A DNA stretch of 38,168 nt from a virus. The position numbers and the translations under genes are program-made. Of the stretch, positions 22,176 to 31,817 are shown in pieces. Numbering within the stretch: position 1 is the first letter of the stretch; each line of letters starts with the position of its first letter. The notes beneath the pieces were generated by a model. That model ran no database searches and was not told the origin of the DNA. It was given only the letters and a program-made list of their open reading frames with translations. The stretch lies in IMG/VR virus record IMGVR_UViG_3300025154_000039, positions 1 through 38,168 of that record. The stretch is one strand, 5' to 3'.

Positions 22176-24629
22176 ATGGCCATCAATTGGGGTGAGGTGG
22201 GGGCCGGGGCGTTCGCCGGCGTCCAGCAGGGCGAGGAAATAGCGTGGAAGTCGTTCCAGGCGTCGATGCAGCGCAAGGAACAGGCCCGGCTCGAGCGGCA
22301 GACGGCGATTGCCGAGGCGGAAAACGCCCGGAAACAGCAGGAATTTGACTTAACCGGTCCAATTCGTCAGTTGGTGGTCGAAAACCAGACCGCCAGCATG
22401 CAGGCCGGCCAGCGGCGCGCGGCGGCGCGTGCCGTCACCGACTTCTCGCAGCGCTTCAACCCCAACGGAGTGGATGTTTCACTGGATTTGATGACGATTG
22501 GCGCGCCCGGGGCGGCGCCGAATGGTGCTGCAGCAGCAGCCGGCGCGCCCGTAGCGCGCGCGATCGAGCCGGGCCAGCCGGTGCCGCGCCCGGCCCCTGC
22601 CGCGCCCCCTGCAGCCGTGCGGCCCGCGCCGCCGCCGGTTTCCGCGCCAGCCCCTGCCGTGCGCACCGCGCCGGCTGCGGCAGGCGCTCCGCCGGCGCCA
22701 GCCCCGCGCTCTGCGTCGGGTATCCCGGTAATCCAGCTGCGCGGCGGCGGCGGCCAGGGCGAGGCCGGCGGTCCCCCGGAACTGCCAACCTTCCAAGCCA
22801 ACGACAGTCGGCTTGTGCACCAGATGATCATGGATATCCCCGGCCTGACCGGATCGTCCTTTGCCCGCCAGCGCGAGCTGTACGCCAAACTGGGCGGCGA
22901 GGCCGTCAACGGCCCGTACCGCGGTTCCACACAGCAGAACCTGTGGATGCGCGGCCATATCGTCAGCAACAGCTACCAGCAGGCCCTGCAGCAGGAATCC
23001 GGCGGCCAAGGACCTGCCGCCCCGGCTCCGGCGGCGGCGCCGGCGGAAGCAGCAGCCCCTGCCGCGCCCGCCCCGGCAGCGGTTGCCATGCCGGAAAATG
23101 AGTTTTACTACCCGCCGGCGCCGATGGCCGGAAGTTTGGCGGAGGGATTGGTTGACCTGTCGGCCGCGCCGCCGGGGACCGTGCCAGCGCAGGAGCCGCC
23201 GGCCGCGCCTGATGGCCGCGCCCCGGAGATCCCGGACAGCATATACCGGCAGGACCTCTACCGCGGGATGCTGGACCAGAAGCGCCAGTTCGAACAGGAT
23301 CAGCAGGAGTGGGAGCAGCAGCGTCAACAGGCGGAGCAGGATGATTTTCGCTCGCGATACCCGGAATATGCCATGAGTATATCGGTGGGAGGGCTCAATA
23401 TTGACATCCAATCATTTGAAGAAGCGGTGCAGCAGCATTACAAAACATTGCAGCTCGCCGCACAGACCAACACAATTTTGAGTAATACCGATTTGCTCAT
23501 GTCGGCGCAAGGATATCGTAAAGTTAAAGTGTCGCGTGACGGTTCTATTACCTATGAAAATAGCGAAGGGAATCAAATCGGGATGAATGATAATGATTAT
23601 CGTTTGCTCGATACGGTACAACAGGAATACGGTGTTGAAGACCAGCAAACTGGACGATTGGCTGGGCAAGTGCCATTTTCTGTCTATCAAATGTTGGTGT
23701 CACAAGTTGGTAATCTGCCAGGCTTGGTTCGATATGAACTTGACCCTATCACAAAAATACCTGTTATTGGCGACGATGGTAGGCCAAGATTATTATTTGT
23801 TAATGGAGATGTTATGTTGGATGTGGAGGCATTAGCGGCAACGTCGGCGCGTGGAAGACAACTCCGTGAAAATAACCAGAGGTCAGTTACATCGAGTATT
23901 TCCGCTGAACTTGGCCGGTTCCGTGACGAACAGCCGCCCGATAATTTACTGCAGCAGCTTGCGCAACGGCACAACACAGCGTTCCCTGACAATGAGTGGA
24001 CAAAGGATGACATACTTGCGCAGTGGAACGGGATGGTTATCAGTACGGAAGAACGTCGGGTAATGGATCAAGCCAAGCAAAATGCCGCATATCAGCGATC
24101 AGTTAATCTGGCGCAGCTCAGAGATTCCATTCGGGATGAAAATGTGGTACAGCAACATGACTTCCAGCGCAGTATGCAGGATTTGCGCTCGGCGGGCCGG
24201 GCAAGCGGATCGGTTGTACGTTCGAGAACGGGACGTCCGGAAGTGAATTATGATGAGTATTATCGGACCCGTGAGAATATTGAGGCGTTGGTCGGTCGGG
24301 TTGATCATTATGCGAACGTTGATGAAAGAGGGAGATGGGATGGAACGATAAACGATCAGGCCCCGATCTATTTGCAGGAAATATGGAATACCCCGGAGAT
24401 CCAGCGGGCGCTCATACGCTACACCGAACGCGACGGTAGCCGCCATTCAATGGCCACTGCCAATCCCGGTAACGCGGTGATACTGGACGAGGTGCGGACT
24501 GTTTTGGCGCGCTATCTGCCAAATAGCCTGTTCAATGCCCCAGCTGGGAGCGGGCGCGGCGCGCGGGGCGCGGCGGCGGGCACGTCAGCGGCCGCCAGTC
24601 AGGCGGCGCTGGCCGCGATGGGGCTCTGA
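22176..24629 (+). CDS. Internal virion / ejection protein 2 (probable)
   Basis: 817 residues. The N-terminal 100 residues form a charged, Gln-rich coiled coil (K-E-Q-A-R-L-E-R-Q). Two Pro/Ala-rich disordered linkers lie at about 113-178 and 270-300. The remainder is helical with another Gln/Glu-rich coil (about 365-395). Position between two ejection-type genes parallels T7 gp15. Base composition changes sharply: 22500-22760 is very GC-rich while about 23370-24330 is much more AT-rich, so the C-terminal half may come from a different source. Confidence 0.6.
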   Translation: MAINWGEVGAGAFAGVQQGEEIAWKSFQASMQRKEQARLERQTAIAEAENARKQQEFDLTGPIRQLVVENQTASMQAGQRRAAARAVTDFSQRFNPNGVDVSLDLMTIGAPGAAPNGAAAAAGAPVARAIEPGQPVPRPAPAAPPAAVRPAPPPVSAPAPAVRTAPAAAGAPPAPAPRSASGIPVIQLRGGGGQGEAGGPPELPTFQANDSRLVHQMIMDIPGLTGSSFARQRELYAKLGGEAVNGPYRGSTQQNLWMRGHIVSNSYQQALQQESGGQGPAAPAPAAAPAEAAAPAAPAPAAVAMPENEFYYPPAPMAGSLAEGLVDLSAAPPGTVPAQEPPAAPDGRAPEIPDSIYRQDLYRGMLDQKRQFEQDQQEWEQQRQQAEQDDFRSRYPEYAMSISVGGLNIDIQSFEEAVQQHYKTLQLAAQTNTILSNTDLLMSAQGYRKVKVSRDGSITYENSEGNQIGMNDNDYRLLDTVQQEYGVEDQQTGRLAGQVPFSVYQMLVSQVGNLPGLVRYELDPITKIPVIGDDGRPRLLFVNGDVMLDVEALAATSARGRQLRENNQRSVTSSISAELGRFRDEQPPDNLLQQLAQRHNTAFPDNEWTKDDILAQWNGMVISTEERRVMDQAKQNAAYQRSVNLAQLRDSIRDENVVQQHDFQRSMQDLRSAGRASGSVVRSRTGRPEVNYDEYYRTRENIEALVGRVDHYANVDERGRWDGTINDQAPIYLQEIWNTPEIQRALIRYTERDGSRHSMATANPGNAVILDEVRTVLARYLPNSLFNAPAGSGRGARGAAAGTSAAASQAALAAMGL

Positions 24630-24630
24630 C

Positions 24631-27600
24631 ATGGCGCTTGACCAGGCGCGCCTGCAGCGCGGCTACGAGGCATTCAGCAACGTCTACCGCGAGCGCGGCG
24701 AGGAACCGCCGTCGTTCGATCAGTTCTCAGCCCGATTCCAGAACGCCGCCCCGCCCGCGCCTGCGGCACCACCGGAGGCGGCCGCGCGCCCGGTCAGCGA
24801 CGTTGCCCGGCTGGCTGGCGAGGCGGCGGACCGGCATGGCGTCGATGCCCGGCTGGTTGGCGCGGTCATCCTGCAGGAGAGCGGCGGCCGGCATTATGCC
24901 GATCGCGGGCGGGTCCTGACCTCGCCAGCCGGCGCGCGCGGGCTGATGCAGCTCATGCCCGGCACCGCGCGGGGTCTCGGGGTTGACCCGGACGACCTTG
25001 CCCAGAACATTGACGGCGGGGTGCGCTACCTGCGCCAGCAGCTCGATACCTTCCACGGCGATGTCCCCAAGGCCGTGGCGGCGTACAACGCCGGCCCGGG
25101 CAATGTGGAGAAGTACCGCGGCATCCCCCCGTTCCACGAAACGATCAATTACGTGCGGAACGTGATGTCCACATACCGCCGCGTGACCGGTGAAACCAGT
25201 GGTGGCGGCGGGCAGGCGGCCGTCCCCGCGCCGGCCACCGCCGACTTCACAGCGCCGGCCGCCGAGGCGGCCCCGCGCACGCGCACTTTCACCGTGGCCG
25301 GTTATCACGCGATACAGCGCGGTGACACGCTTGGCGCCATTGCCGCGCGCTACGGTTCCACGGTGCAGGATATGGCCGATCTGAACCAGATTCCCGACCC
25401 GAACCGCATCAATGTCGGGCAGTCGTTGATGATCCCGGGCGGCCAGGGTGGCCCGCGGCGGCAGCCCCAGCGGCAGGTTACGGTACCACTCACCACGGGT
25501 CAGCGATTTGCCTATGGCAATGAGGCCCCTGGGACCATGGCGCGTGATCAGCGAGCGCGGGAAAACGTTGATATTGCGGTGCGCGCGGCAGCTGAGGCAG
25601 AGATGCCATCACTGGGGGCAACTGTCGCGGAACCGTATATTGACGCATTTCGCGATGTGGCCGCCGGCAGCGGTCAAGCCGGGCAAACGGCCGCGGGTGC
25701 TGTCGAATGGGCGGGTAATCGGCTTGGGTTATCACCTGAAGATTGGGATATTGTCCGCCGGGTACGGAGAAACAGTGAAGATCTGATCAGCGTCGCTCCG
25801 CAAAACCCGACCTTGGCTGACAAATTCATCATGAATTTGCCGCTGACGATGGCCATGATGGCAATACCGATCGGTGGAGCCGGCGCGGCGGCGCGCGTCG
25901 CCACGTCATTTGGTGCTGGCGCAATAACTGCGGGGCTGGCCGGCGCCACAGTAGGACCGGCTCTTGGCCGCCTATTCGAATCAGTGACCGAAGCTGGCGA
26001 CACCTACAATGAGGCGTTGCGAAGTGGTATGACGAAGGAACAGGCATCGGAGGCGGCACGAAACACCTATACCGGAAACATGCGTTTGTATGGCCTTGAT
26101 GTGGCCGAATTCGCCACGGCCTTTGCCGGGAGCGTTGCACCGCAGTTACGCGTGCTCAATGGGCTGAGCAAGATATCGCGCGCTGACCGGGCCATGATCG
26201 GGGTGGCCCGCTTTGTCACCAGTGCCGGTCTCGAAGGAATGGAAGAGGTCGAACAATACCGGATTCAAAGTGAATCGTTGGGCCAGCGAGAAAATGCTGC
26301 TGACCGGCGCGAATCATTCATTCTCGGGGCGCTCACGGGTGGCGTATTCAGCACGGTTGGTGCGGTCCATGAGGCGCTGCAACGTAATCCACAAAGCATC
26401 ACTGACGCATTTACTGAAGGAAATCAGCCGTTTATCCCGCCACCGTCCTCAGGTGATGGCGTTACTGTCGGCACCATGGGAACCAGCTACGGGCGATCAC
26501 AGCAGGCAGCCCCACCCGCGGCCCCTGGCGCGGCGGCGGTGACCGATCTGCGCACCGCCCCGGCCACGGATGAGCAGCGGATCGCCCTGCGGGAGATTGG
26601 CCGTCAGGATCTGGAAATTGACGGGATGAGCAGGGCTGAGGCGGGCGCGATCATCACCCGGCAGATGGACCAGCCGACCGCGCACACTTTGAAAAATCAG
26701 GCCGAAATTGAAAATTCACGGCCGCAGGTTTCAGAAATTGCAACGCCACAAAATGCGAGTGAAGACGATATTAATGAGCGAATGACGCGTTGGGTTCGTC
26801 GGGCTGCGCTTGAGGCTGGCGGCAAGGCCACGCTGCAGGATATCGCTGCAGAAGGGCTTACACCCAACCAGGTGAGCGGATCATTTTGGCGGGATACTTT
26901 CTACCAGTTGCCGCGTGAACAACAGCGGTGGTTCTGGAAAAATGTCGCAACTTCCTTGGGCGACAGCACCATGCCAATCCCGACCATAGACAATCCGGTT
27001 GTTGTTGGTACTCAGCATGGTAAACCAATTATGGCGGTCAGCCCGGCGGAGGCAGCAGAATTTGCCGGGATCGGTGATAGGGTCGAGTTTCTACAGGGTG
27101 AGGAACGCGGATATGTTGCCTTGTTGTATGAGGCAAATAAGAAAATTTCGCAGGGAATGCAACGTGAAACGGAAACCGCCAGTATAACCAGACAGGTAGA
27201 ATCGCCAAGCCCTGACCGTGAAAGCACAGTTCAGCAACTGACTGCGGAAGAAAACACGACAATCACCGAAACGAACGATTTGCGTGCACTCGAACAGATG
27301 CGCGAAGCTGCGGCGCAGGGAAACCTACAGTATCATGTCGATGCGATTGATAAACAAATTAGCACGCTTCGAAACCAGTATGCGGTAAATGATTTTATTG
27401 ATTACGTGTCAAGAGTTTTAGATAACAGCAATAAAACTCCGAAGATTATAGGCAAAGTGAAGGACACCGAAGCTGCGCGTATCAAAGAAATTTCCGGGGT
27501 AGATGTTTCCGGATTATCCCATGAGATTCGACCCGATTACATAAAGCACATGCTCAATGAGCATGGTGACTCGGTTAAAGAGGCTAAACGCGGTCAGTTG

Positions 27601-30600
27601 CCAGTAACAAGGGATGACATTACGCGCATACCTGAAATTCTCGATTCATACGATAAAATAATTCCAGGGAAGAAGGGGAATAATCCCTCAGTCGTCTACG
27701 TGAAAAAGTTCAACGGAACAACGTATTACGTGGAACGGATCATCAGTAATCCGAAAAACAAAAAACCAAGAATGAGTGGCGTGACGATGTACAAAAAGCC
27801 CACGCCATCCGACGGGAACAATGCCGTTTCCGGCTCTGTTCATACGCCCAAAGCAGCCGCAGGCGGGGCTACCAGAAGTATACCACAGGTCGGCGAAAAG
27901 TCAACAGGATCGGTGTCCCCGGCCGCACCGCGTTCGGGGAATAAATTCAGTAGTGAACGCGGGGCGATCAATCCCGACCTGCTGGTTCCGCCACCAGTGC
28001 GCCGCGCGGTCGAGGCGATCCGTGACGGGGTGGGGAGTGTACGCGACCACGTGTTTGAGATCGGAAAATCGGCGTATCTGGCCGGCAAGCGGACCTTCCA
28101 GCCATTCATGCAGCAGATGCGGCAGTGGCTGGGCGATCAATGGGCGAAGGCGGGAAAGTACGCCAGCGCCGCCTATTCGAACGCGCACCGGTGGTATCAG
28201 GTGTACGCCAAGCAGTTTGTTTTTGATGAAAGCGGCGAATTCACGCCAGAAAACAAAATCACCCCGGAACAGCGTTTTAACTCGCTGGATGACGAGCAGA
28301 AAGCGCGGGTCGAGCAATTCCGTGCGCTACTCAGCAAACGTTCTTCCGCGAACGGCAAGACCGATCAATCGCGCGCGGCTGCGGGGACGGCTCAGACCGT
28401 TCCGGCGGTGGGCCGGCCATTTGGCCCAGAGGGCCAGCCGCGTAATCAGACGAAGCGCGAGCAGATGGATGAACAATATGCCATGATCGCCGACCCGGCA
28501 AAACGCAAGGAGATAAACCGACAGGTCCAGGAGGCGCAGAAGGATACTGTGCCGGTGGCTATCAGCATGGCCGGCCGGTTGCTGAATCCAATACTTACCC
28601 CGATATCTTCGACGCTGCGCCGGATAAACACCGAACTATTTTCAGCACTCCGCAAGTTTGAATACGGTGTGGTGCAAAATATCAAGCGGCGCGCGGAGGC
28701 GGTAGCCCCTTTCCTTGATGCCATGCGCAAGATGGATGTTCTTGATTACCAGGCGATGGACTTGGCGTTGAAGAACCGCGATGTCGACAAAATTGACCAA
28801 CTGGTGAAGAAGTACGGTATCCGGGACAAATACCTTGCCTATCGCGCGGTATGGAATGAGATATTCGCGGAGGCGGAGGCGGCCGGGTTCGATGTGAGCT
28901 TTCTCGAACAATTTTCGCCGCGGCGGATAAAAGATTACGAGGGGTTGTTGAATGCCCTTATGGATACGGAGGCATTCGGCCGCATTACGGAGGCGCTGGG
29001 CAGGGCTATGGCGCGCAATCCGAACCTGACGCAGGAGGAAAAAGGGGAGATTGTCAACGCCGTGATTCGCGGCTACGGCCAGAACGGCCGGCTGGCGCTG
29101 GCGGAGCCGGGCGCGCTGAAAACCCGGTATGTGGATACTATCACCCTCGACCTGAACAGCTACTACTACGACACGCCGACGGCGGCGCTGAAGTACATCG
29201 AGGATGTCACCGAAGCCATCGAGGCGCGGCGGTTCTTCGGCAAGTCGGCGCAGACGGAAGGGACACGGGTTAACGTCGGGAGCAGCGTCGGCATACTGGT
29301 ACTCGACCTGATTGAAAAGGGCAAAATCAATTCACACCAGCAGAATGAAGTTGCCGACGCGCTGCAGGCGCGGTTCGGTTTCATCAAAACTGACCCCGGC
29401 GTTGCCAAGCTGAAAACGATCAATTATTTTATGACCATCGGCAGCGTGATTTCAACAATCACCCAATTGCAGGATTTGTCCTACAGCCTGTACAGCAACG
29501 GCACGTTTCGCACGGTCACCGCATTGGCCAAGGCGATAAGCAAGAAAAGCGAGATGACCGCAGTTGACCTTGGCATTGAAAAGCCGTGGGAGGAAATGGC
29601 GGACTCCGGCAAGCTCGGGCAATGGCTTGACCGGCTGCTGACCGCCACTGGCTTCAATAAGCTCGACCTGTTGGGCAAGGAAACGCTGATCAACAGCACG
29701 CTGACGAAACTGCGTGCGGAAGCGCAGGCGGGCCGCTTCGGCGCCAAATCGCAGCGCCTGTTGGATGCCGTGTTTGGTGAAGATCAGCGGGCCGTAATTA
29801 ATGACCTGGCTGCCGGCCGGACCACTGATGACGTGAAACTGCTGATGTTCAACCATCTGCTGGACTTCCAGCCGCTGGCGAAGTCAGAGATGCCTATCCG
29901 GTACCTGAATCACCCACAGGGCCGCATATTTTACCAGTTAAAAACCTACACGATTAAGCAGCTTGATGTGTTCAGGCGGGAGGGCCTTGACCTGATCGCG
30001 GAAGGTTCGCGCACGAACGACCGTGTGAAGGTGAAACAGGGGATCGCCAATCTCGGGCACCTGGCATTTGTGATGATGTTATGCGGTATGGGTACGGACT
30101 GGATTAAAGACTGGTTGCTTGGGCGCGATCAGGACCTGTCAGACTATGTGATTGATAATTTCGTCAGGTTGGTCGGCATTAACCGGTACATGGTCAATCA
30201 GTTGCGGACAGATGGCCCGGTCATGGTCATGGCCAAGCTGGCGTTACCGCCGTTTCCCCTGCTTGAACTGCCGGCGCGGGATATTTCATCCATCACCCCG
30301 GCAATCAAGGCTGATATCGACGTCATGGCTGGTAAGTTCGATTTTTCCCGTACCGGTGAGAGTTTTGCTGAAAAATGGGACAAGTTCCGGGTGGTCAATA
30401 TGCAGTCATGGCAGACCATCCCCTATTTCGGGAAGTTGTACTACTGGTGGTTTGGCGGCGGGGCGGCACGCACTGAGAAAAAAGCGGAACTGGAATCACG
30501 AAGGGAAGAGACAGCAGCCAAGCAGGAGGCCCGCGCGGAGGTCATGCAGGGCCTGCGGGCAGGGCGCGCCATGAGCACGGAGATCGCCGCGGCGCGCGCG

Positions 30601-30948
30601 GCCGGGTACATCCCCCGCGGGACCAGTGACGAAGAACTGCGCGCGGAGGCGGCCATGCCGGAAGCGGCGGTCAAGGTGAAGCATATGACCGTTGACCGAG
30701 CCATGGCCTACTGGGCGGAGGCGGACGAGACCACGAAGAAACAGGTGGCGGACGTGCTCAATAAGAAACTGGAAAACGCTGACCTTACCGAAGCGGAGCG
30801 GAAGTGGTATGCGGAGATGATGGGCAGTTATTACCAGCGCAGCGCCCTGTCGCGGTTCCGTGGCGCGCGCAGCGGTGCCGCCAGCAGATTCAGGACCACC
30901 GACCGCCGCCGGCAGCAGTCGTCGCGGTTCCGCAGCAGTGGCGATTGA
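24631..30948 (+). CDS. Giant internal virion protein: transglycosylase, LysM, PBECR-like nuclease
   Basis: 2105 residues from ATG 24631. Residues about 65-185 are a lytic transglycosylase of the SLT/goose-lysozyme type: the catalytic Glu is E83 in L-Q-E-S-G-G, with G-L-M-Q-L-M-P and A-A-Y-N-A-G-P-G-N-V later. A LysM wall-binding domain follows (about 225-269), then a hydrophobic stretch (about 398-450). At about 951-1056 lies a domain matching the PBECR nuclease type of phage polyvalent proteins (Y-I-K-H-M-L-N-E-H-G-D, then V-T-R-D-D-I-T-R-I-P-E-I-L and T-M-Y-K-K). Long helical regions fill the C-terminal half. Like T7 gp16 it would enter the host first, cut peptidoglycan and guide DNA; the nuclease could attack host RNA or rivals. 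The nuclease part is AT-rich and looks inserted. Confidence 0.8.
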   Translation: MALDQARLQRGYEAFSNVYRERGEEPPSFDQFSARFQNAAPPAPAAPPEAAARPVSDVARLAGEAADRHGVDARLVGAVILQESGGRHYADRGRVLTSPAGARGLMQLMPGTARGLGVDPDDLAQNIDGGVRYLRQQLDTFHGDVPKAVAAYNAGPGNVEKYRGIPPFHETINYVRNVMSTYRRVTGETSGGGGQAAVPAPATADFTAPAAEAAPRTRTFTVAGYHAIQRGDTLGAIAARYGSTVQDMADLNQIPDPNRINVGQSLMIPGGQGGPRRQPQRQVTVPLTTGQRFAYGNEAPGTMARDQRARENVDIAVRAAAEAEMPSLGATVAEPYIDAFRDVAAGSGQAGQTAAGAVEWAGNRLGLSPEDWDIVRRVRRNSEDLISVAPQNPTLADKFIMNLPLTMAMMAIPIGGAGAAARVATSFGAGAITAGLAGATVGPALGRLFESVTEAGDTYNEALRSGMTKEQASEAARNTYTGNMRLYGLDVAEFATAFAGSVAPQLRVLNGLSKISRADRAMIGVARFVTSAGLEGMEEVEQYRIQSESLGQRENAADRRESFILGALTGGVFSTVGAVHEALQRNPQSITDAFTEGNQPFIPPPSSGDGVTVGTMGTSYGRSQQAAPPAAPGAAAVTDLRTAPATDEQRIALREIGRQDLEIDGMSRAEAGAIITRQMDQPTAHTLKNQAEIENSRPQVSEIATPQNASEDDINERMTRWVRRAALEAGGKATLQDIAAEGLTPNQVSGSFWRDTFYQLPREQQRWFWKNVATSLGDSTMPIPTIDNPVVVGTQHGKPIMAVSPAEAAEFAGIGDRVEFLQGEERGYVALLYEANKKISQGMQRETETASITRQVESPSPDRESTVQQLTAEENTTITETNDLRALEQMREAAAQGNLQYHVDAIDKQISTLRNQYAVNDFIDYVSRVLDNSNKTPKIIGKVKDTEAARIKEISGVDVSGLSHEIRPDYIKHMLNEHGDSVKEAKRGQLPVTRDDITRIPEILDSYDKIIPGKKGNNPSVVYVKKFNGTTYYVERIISNPKNKKPRMSGVTMYKKPTPSDGNNAVSGSVHTPKAAAGGATRSIPQVGEKSTGSVSPAAPRSGNKFSSERGAINPDLLVPPPVRRAVEAIRDGVGSVRDHVFEIGKSAYLAGKRTFQPFMQQMRQWLGDQWAKAGKYASAAYSNAHRWYQVYAKQFVFDESGEFTPENKITPEQRFNSLDDEQKARVEQFRALLSKRSSANGKTDQSRAAAGTAQTVPAVGRPFGPEGQPRNQTKREQMDEQYAMIADPAKRKEINRQVQEAQKDTVPVAISMAGRLLNPILTPISSTLRRINTELFSALRKFEYGVVQNIKRRAEAVAPFLDAMRKMDVLDYQAMDLALKNRDVDKIDQLVKKYGIRDKYLAYRAVWNEIFAEAEAAGFDVSFLEQFSPRRIKDYEGLLNALMDTEAFGRITEALGRAMARNPNLTQEEKGEIVNAVIRGYGQNGRLALAEPGALKTRYVDTITLDLNSYYYDTPTAALKYIEDVTEAIEARRFFGKSAQTEGTRVNVGSSVGILVLDLIEKGKINSHQQNEVADALQARFGFIKTDPGVAKLKTINYFMTIGSVISTITQLQDLSYSLYSNGTFRTVTALAKAISKKSEMTAVDLGIEKPWEEMADSGKLGQWLDRLLTATGFNKLDLLGKETLINSTLTKLRAEAQAGRFGAKSQRLLDAVFGEDQRAVINDLAAGRTTDDVKLLMFNHLLDFQPLAKSEMPIRYLNHPQGRIFYQLKTYTIKQLDVFRREGLDLIAEGSRTNDRVKVKQGIANLGHLAFVMMLCGMGTDWIKDWLLGRDQDLSDYVIDNFVRLVGINRYMVNQLRTDGPVMVMAKLALPPFPLLELPARDISSITPAIKADIDVMAGKFDFSRTGESFAEKWDKFRVVNMQSWQTIPYFGKLYYWWFGGGAARTEKKAELESRREETAAKQEARAEVMQGLRAGRAMSTEIAAARAAGYIPRGTSDEELRAEAAMPEAAVKVKHMTVDRAMAYWAEADETTKKQVADVLNKKLENADLTEAERKWYAEMMGSYYQRSALSRFRGARSGAASRFRTTDRRRQQSSRFRSSGD

Positions 30949-30958
30949 ACGTAAAACC

Positions 30959-30978
30959 CGCCCCCTATACCGGGGGCG
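30959..30978 (+). terminator. Hairpin after the giant virion protein gene
   Basis: CGCCCCC (30959-30965) pairs perfectly with GGGGGCG (30972-30978) over a 6-base loop. The T run is missing, so it may only slow transcription or protect the 3' end of the upstream message. Confidence 0.45.
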
Positions 30979-31004
30979 TGACTAAAAATGGAAGGGGTAA
31001 CGAT

Positions 31005-31259
31005 ATGCTGAAGCCATTTTGTGACGGGATTTGCGGGCATGAGATCAAGCAGGGGGAAATTATCCATAAGGTCGTGCTGATGGTCAACGAACGCCCGGTA
31101 TTTGCCGGGATCTTCTGCGATTCATGCCATCACCACAATGAACTGCCGGTCCGGTCGTTCGTGAAGCGCATGACGGCGCAGGCGGGTGGGCAGAACGTGC
31201 AGGGCGTGGACAGCGCGCCGGCGGAGCCCAGCCGGATCATCTTGCCCGGGGGTGCGTGA
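31005..31259 (+). CDS. Small protein with cysteine/histidine cluster, 84 residues
   Basis: ATG 31005 is chosen for the GGAAGGGG at 30989-30996. C-D-G-I-C-G-H (about residues 6-12) and F-C-D-S-C-H-H-H (about 37-44) give a likely zinc-binding fold. The C-terminal 30 residues look disordered. It opens the lysis block and its stop overlaps the holin-candidate start. No family recognised. Confidence 0.5.
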   Translation: MLKPFCDGICGHEIKQGEIIHKVVLMVNERPVFAGIFCDSCHHHNELPVRSFVKRMTAQAGGQNVQGVDSAPAEPSRIILPGGA

Positions 31260-31630
31260 TGGGGCCGAAAGGAAGCTGCGAAGACGGCGAACACTGCGCC
31301 GACCACCTCAAAGCTGAGGCGGACCGCGCTGTGCTGCAGGAAACGGTGAAAACACTGTGCGCGCAGATTAGCAAGCATGTCGAGAGCAATCAGGAACTGC
31401 TGCCGAAGCTCTACGAAATGATGGCCGAGGTGAAGCAGGCGCGGATCGACAACGCGCGGCATGAAGCCGAACTGACGGCTCACAAGGAATCGACCGACCG
31501 CCGGCTGCAGGAACTGGAAAGGTTTCGGATCAAGATCATCACGGCGGCAACGATTGGCGGGCTGGTTGGCGGGGCCGGCGCCCAGCCGCTGTTCAAGGCC
31601 ATGGCGGCCGCGCTGGGGGCCGGGGGATGA
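31259..31630 (+). CDS. Holin candidate: coiled coil plus C-terminal membrane helix
   Basis: 123 residues; start overlaps the previous stop. Residues about 15-90 are a charged helical coiled coil. Residues about 94-120 (I-I-T-A-A-T-I-G-G-L-V-G-G-A-G-A) are hydrophobic and glycine-rich, a single membrane segment. This soluble-coil-plus-membrane layout resembles XhlA-like lysis accessory proteins. It lies two genes before the endolysin, which has no signal peptide and so needs a holin. The next small protein is the only other candidate. Confidence 0.5.
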   Translation: MGPKGSCEDGEHCADHLKAEADRAVLQETVKTLCAQISKHVESNQELLPKLYEMMAEVKQARIDNARHEAELTAHKESTDRRLQELERFRIKIITAATIGGLVGGAGAQPLFKAMAAALGAGG

Positions 31631-31815
31631 GCGAATCGGCGGCACGCCTGGCGGATGTGCTGTATGGGGTCTACCAGAGCTACGCGGTTCGAATTGGGGT
31701 GCCGGCCCCGCCCGGGCTGGCGGCGGCTGACCAGATTGTGCAAAAGGTGGTGAAACTGCTGGCAACGACGGCAGATACTATGCTCCGCACATTGGCGGAG
31801 AAGGGGAGGATTTGA
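31627..31815 (+). CDS. Small lysis-block protein, 62 residues
   Basis: ATG overlaps the preceding stop (ATGA). Two amphipathic helices around a P-A-P-P-G turn, the second (I-V-Q-K-V-V-K-L-L-A-T-T-A) with a hydrophobic face; no true membrane helix. Position between the holin candidate and the endolysin suggests a lysis role. Not recognised. Confidence 0.45.
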   Translation: MSESAARLADVLYGVYQSYAVRIGVPAPPGLAAADQIVQKVVKLLATTADTMLRTLAEKGRI

Positions 31816-31817
31816 AC

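Noticed and set aside
22479-23411. Long minus-strand frame of 310 codons
   Set aside because: Arg/Gly-rich antisense shadow of the GC-rich Pro/Ala linkers in the ejection protein gene.
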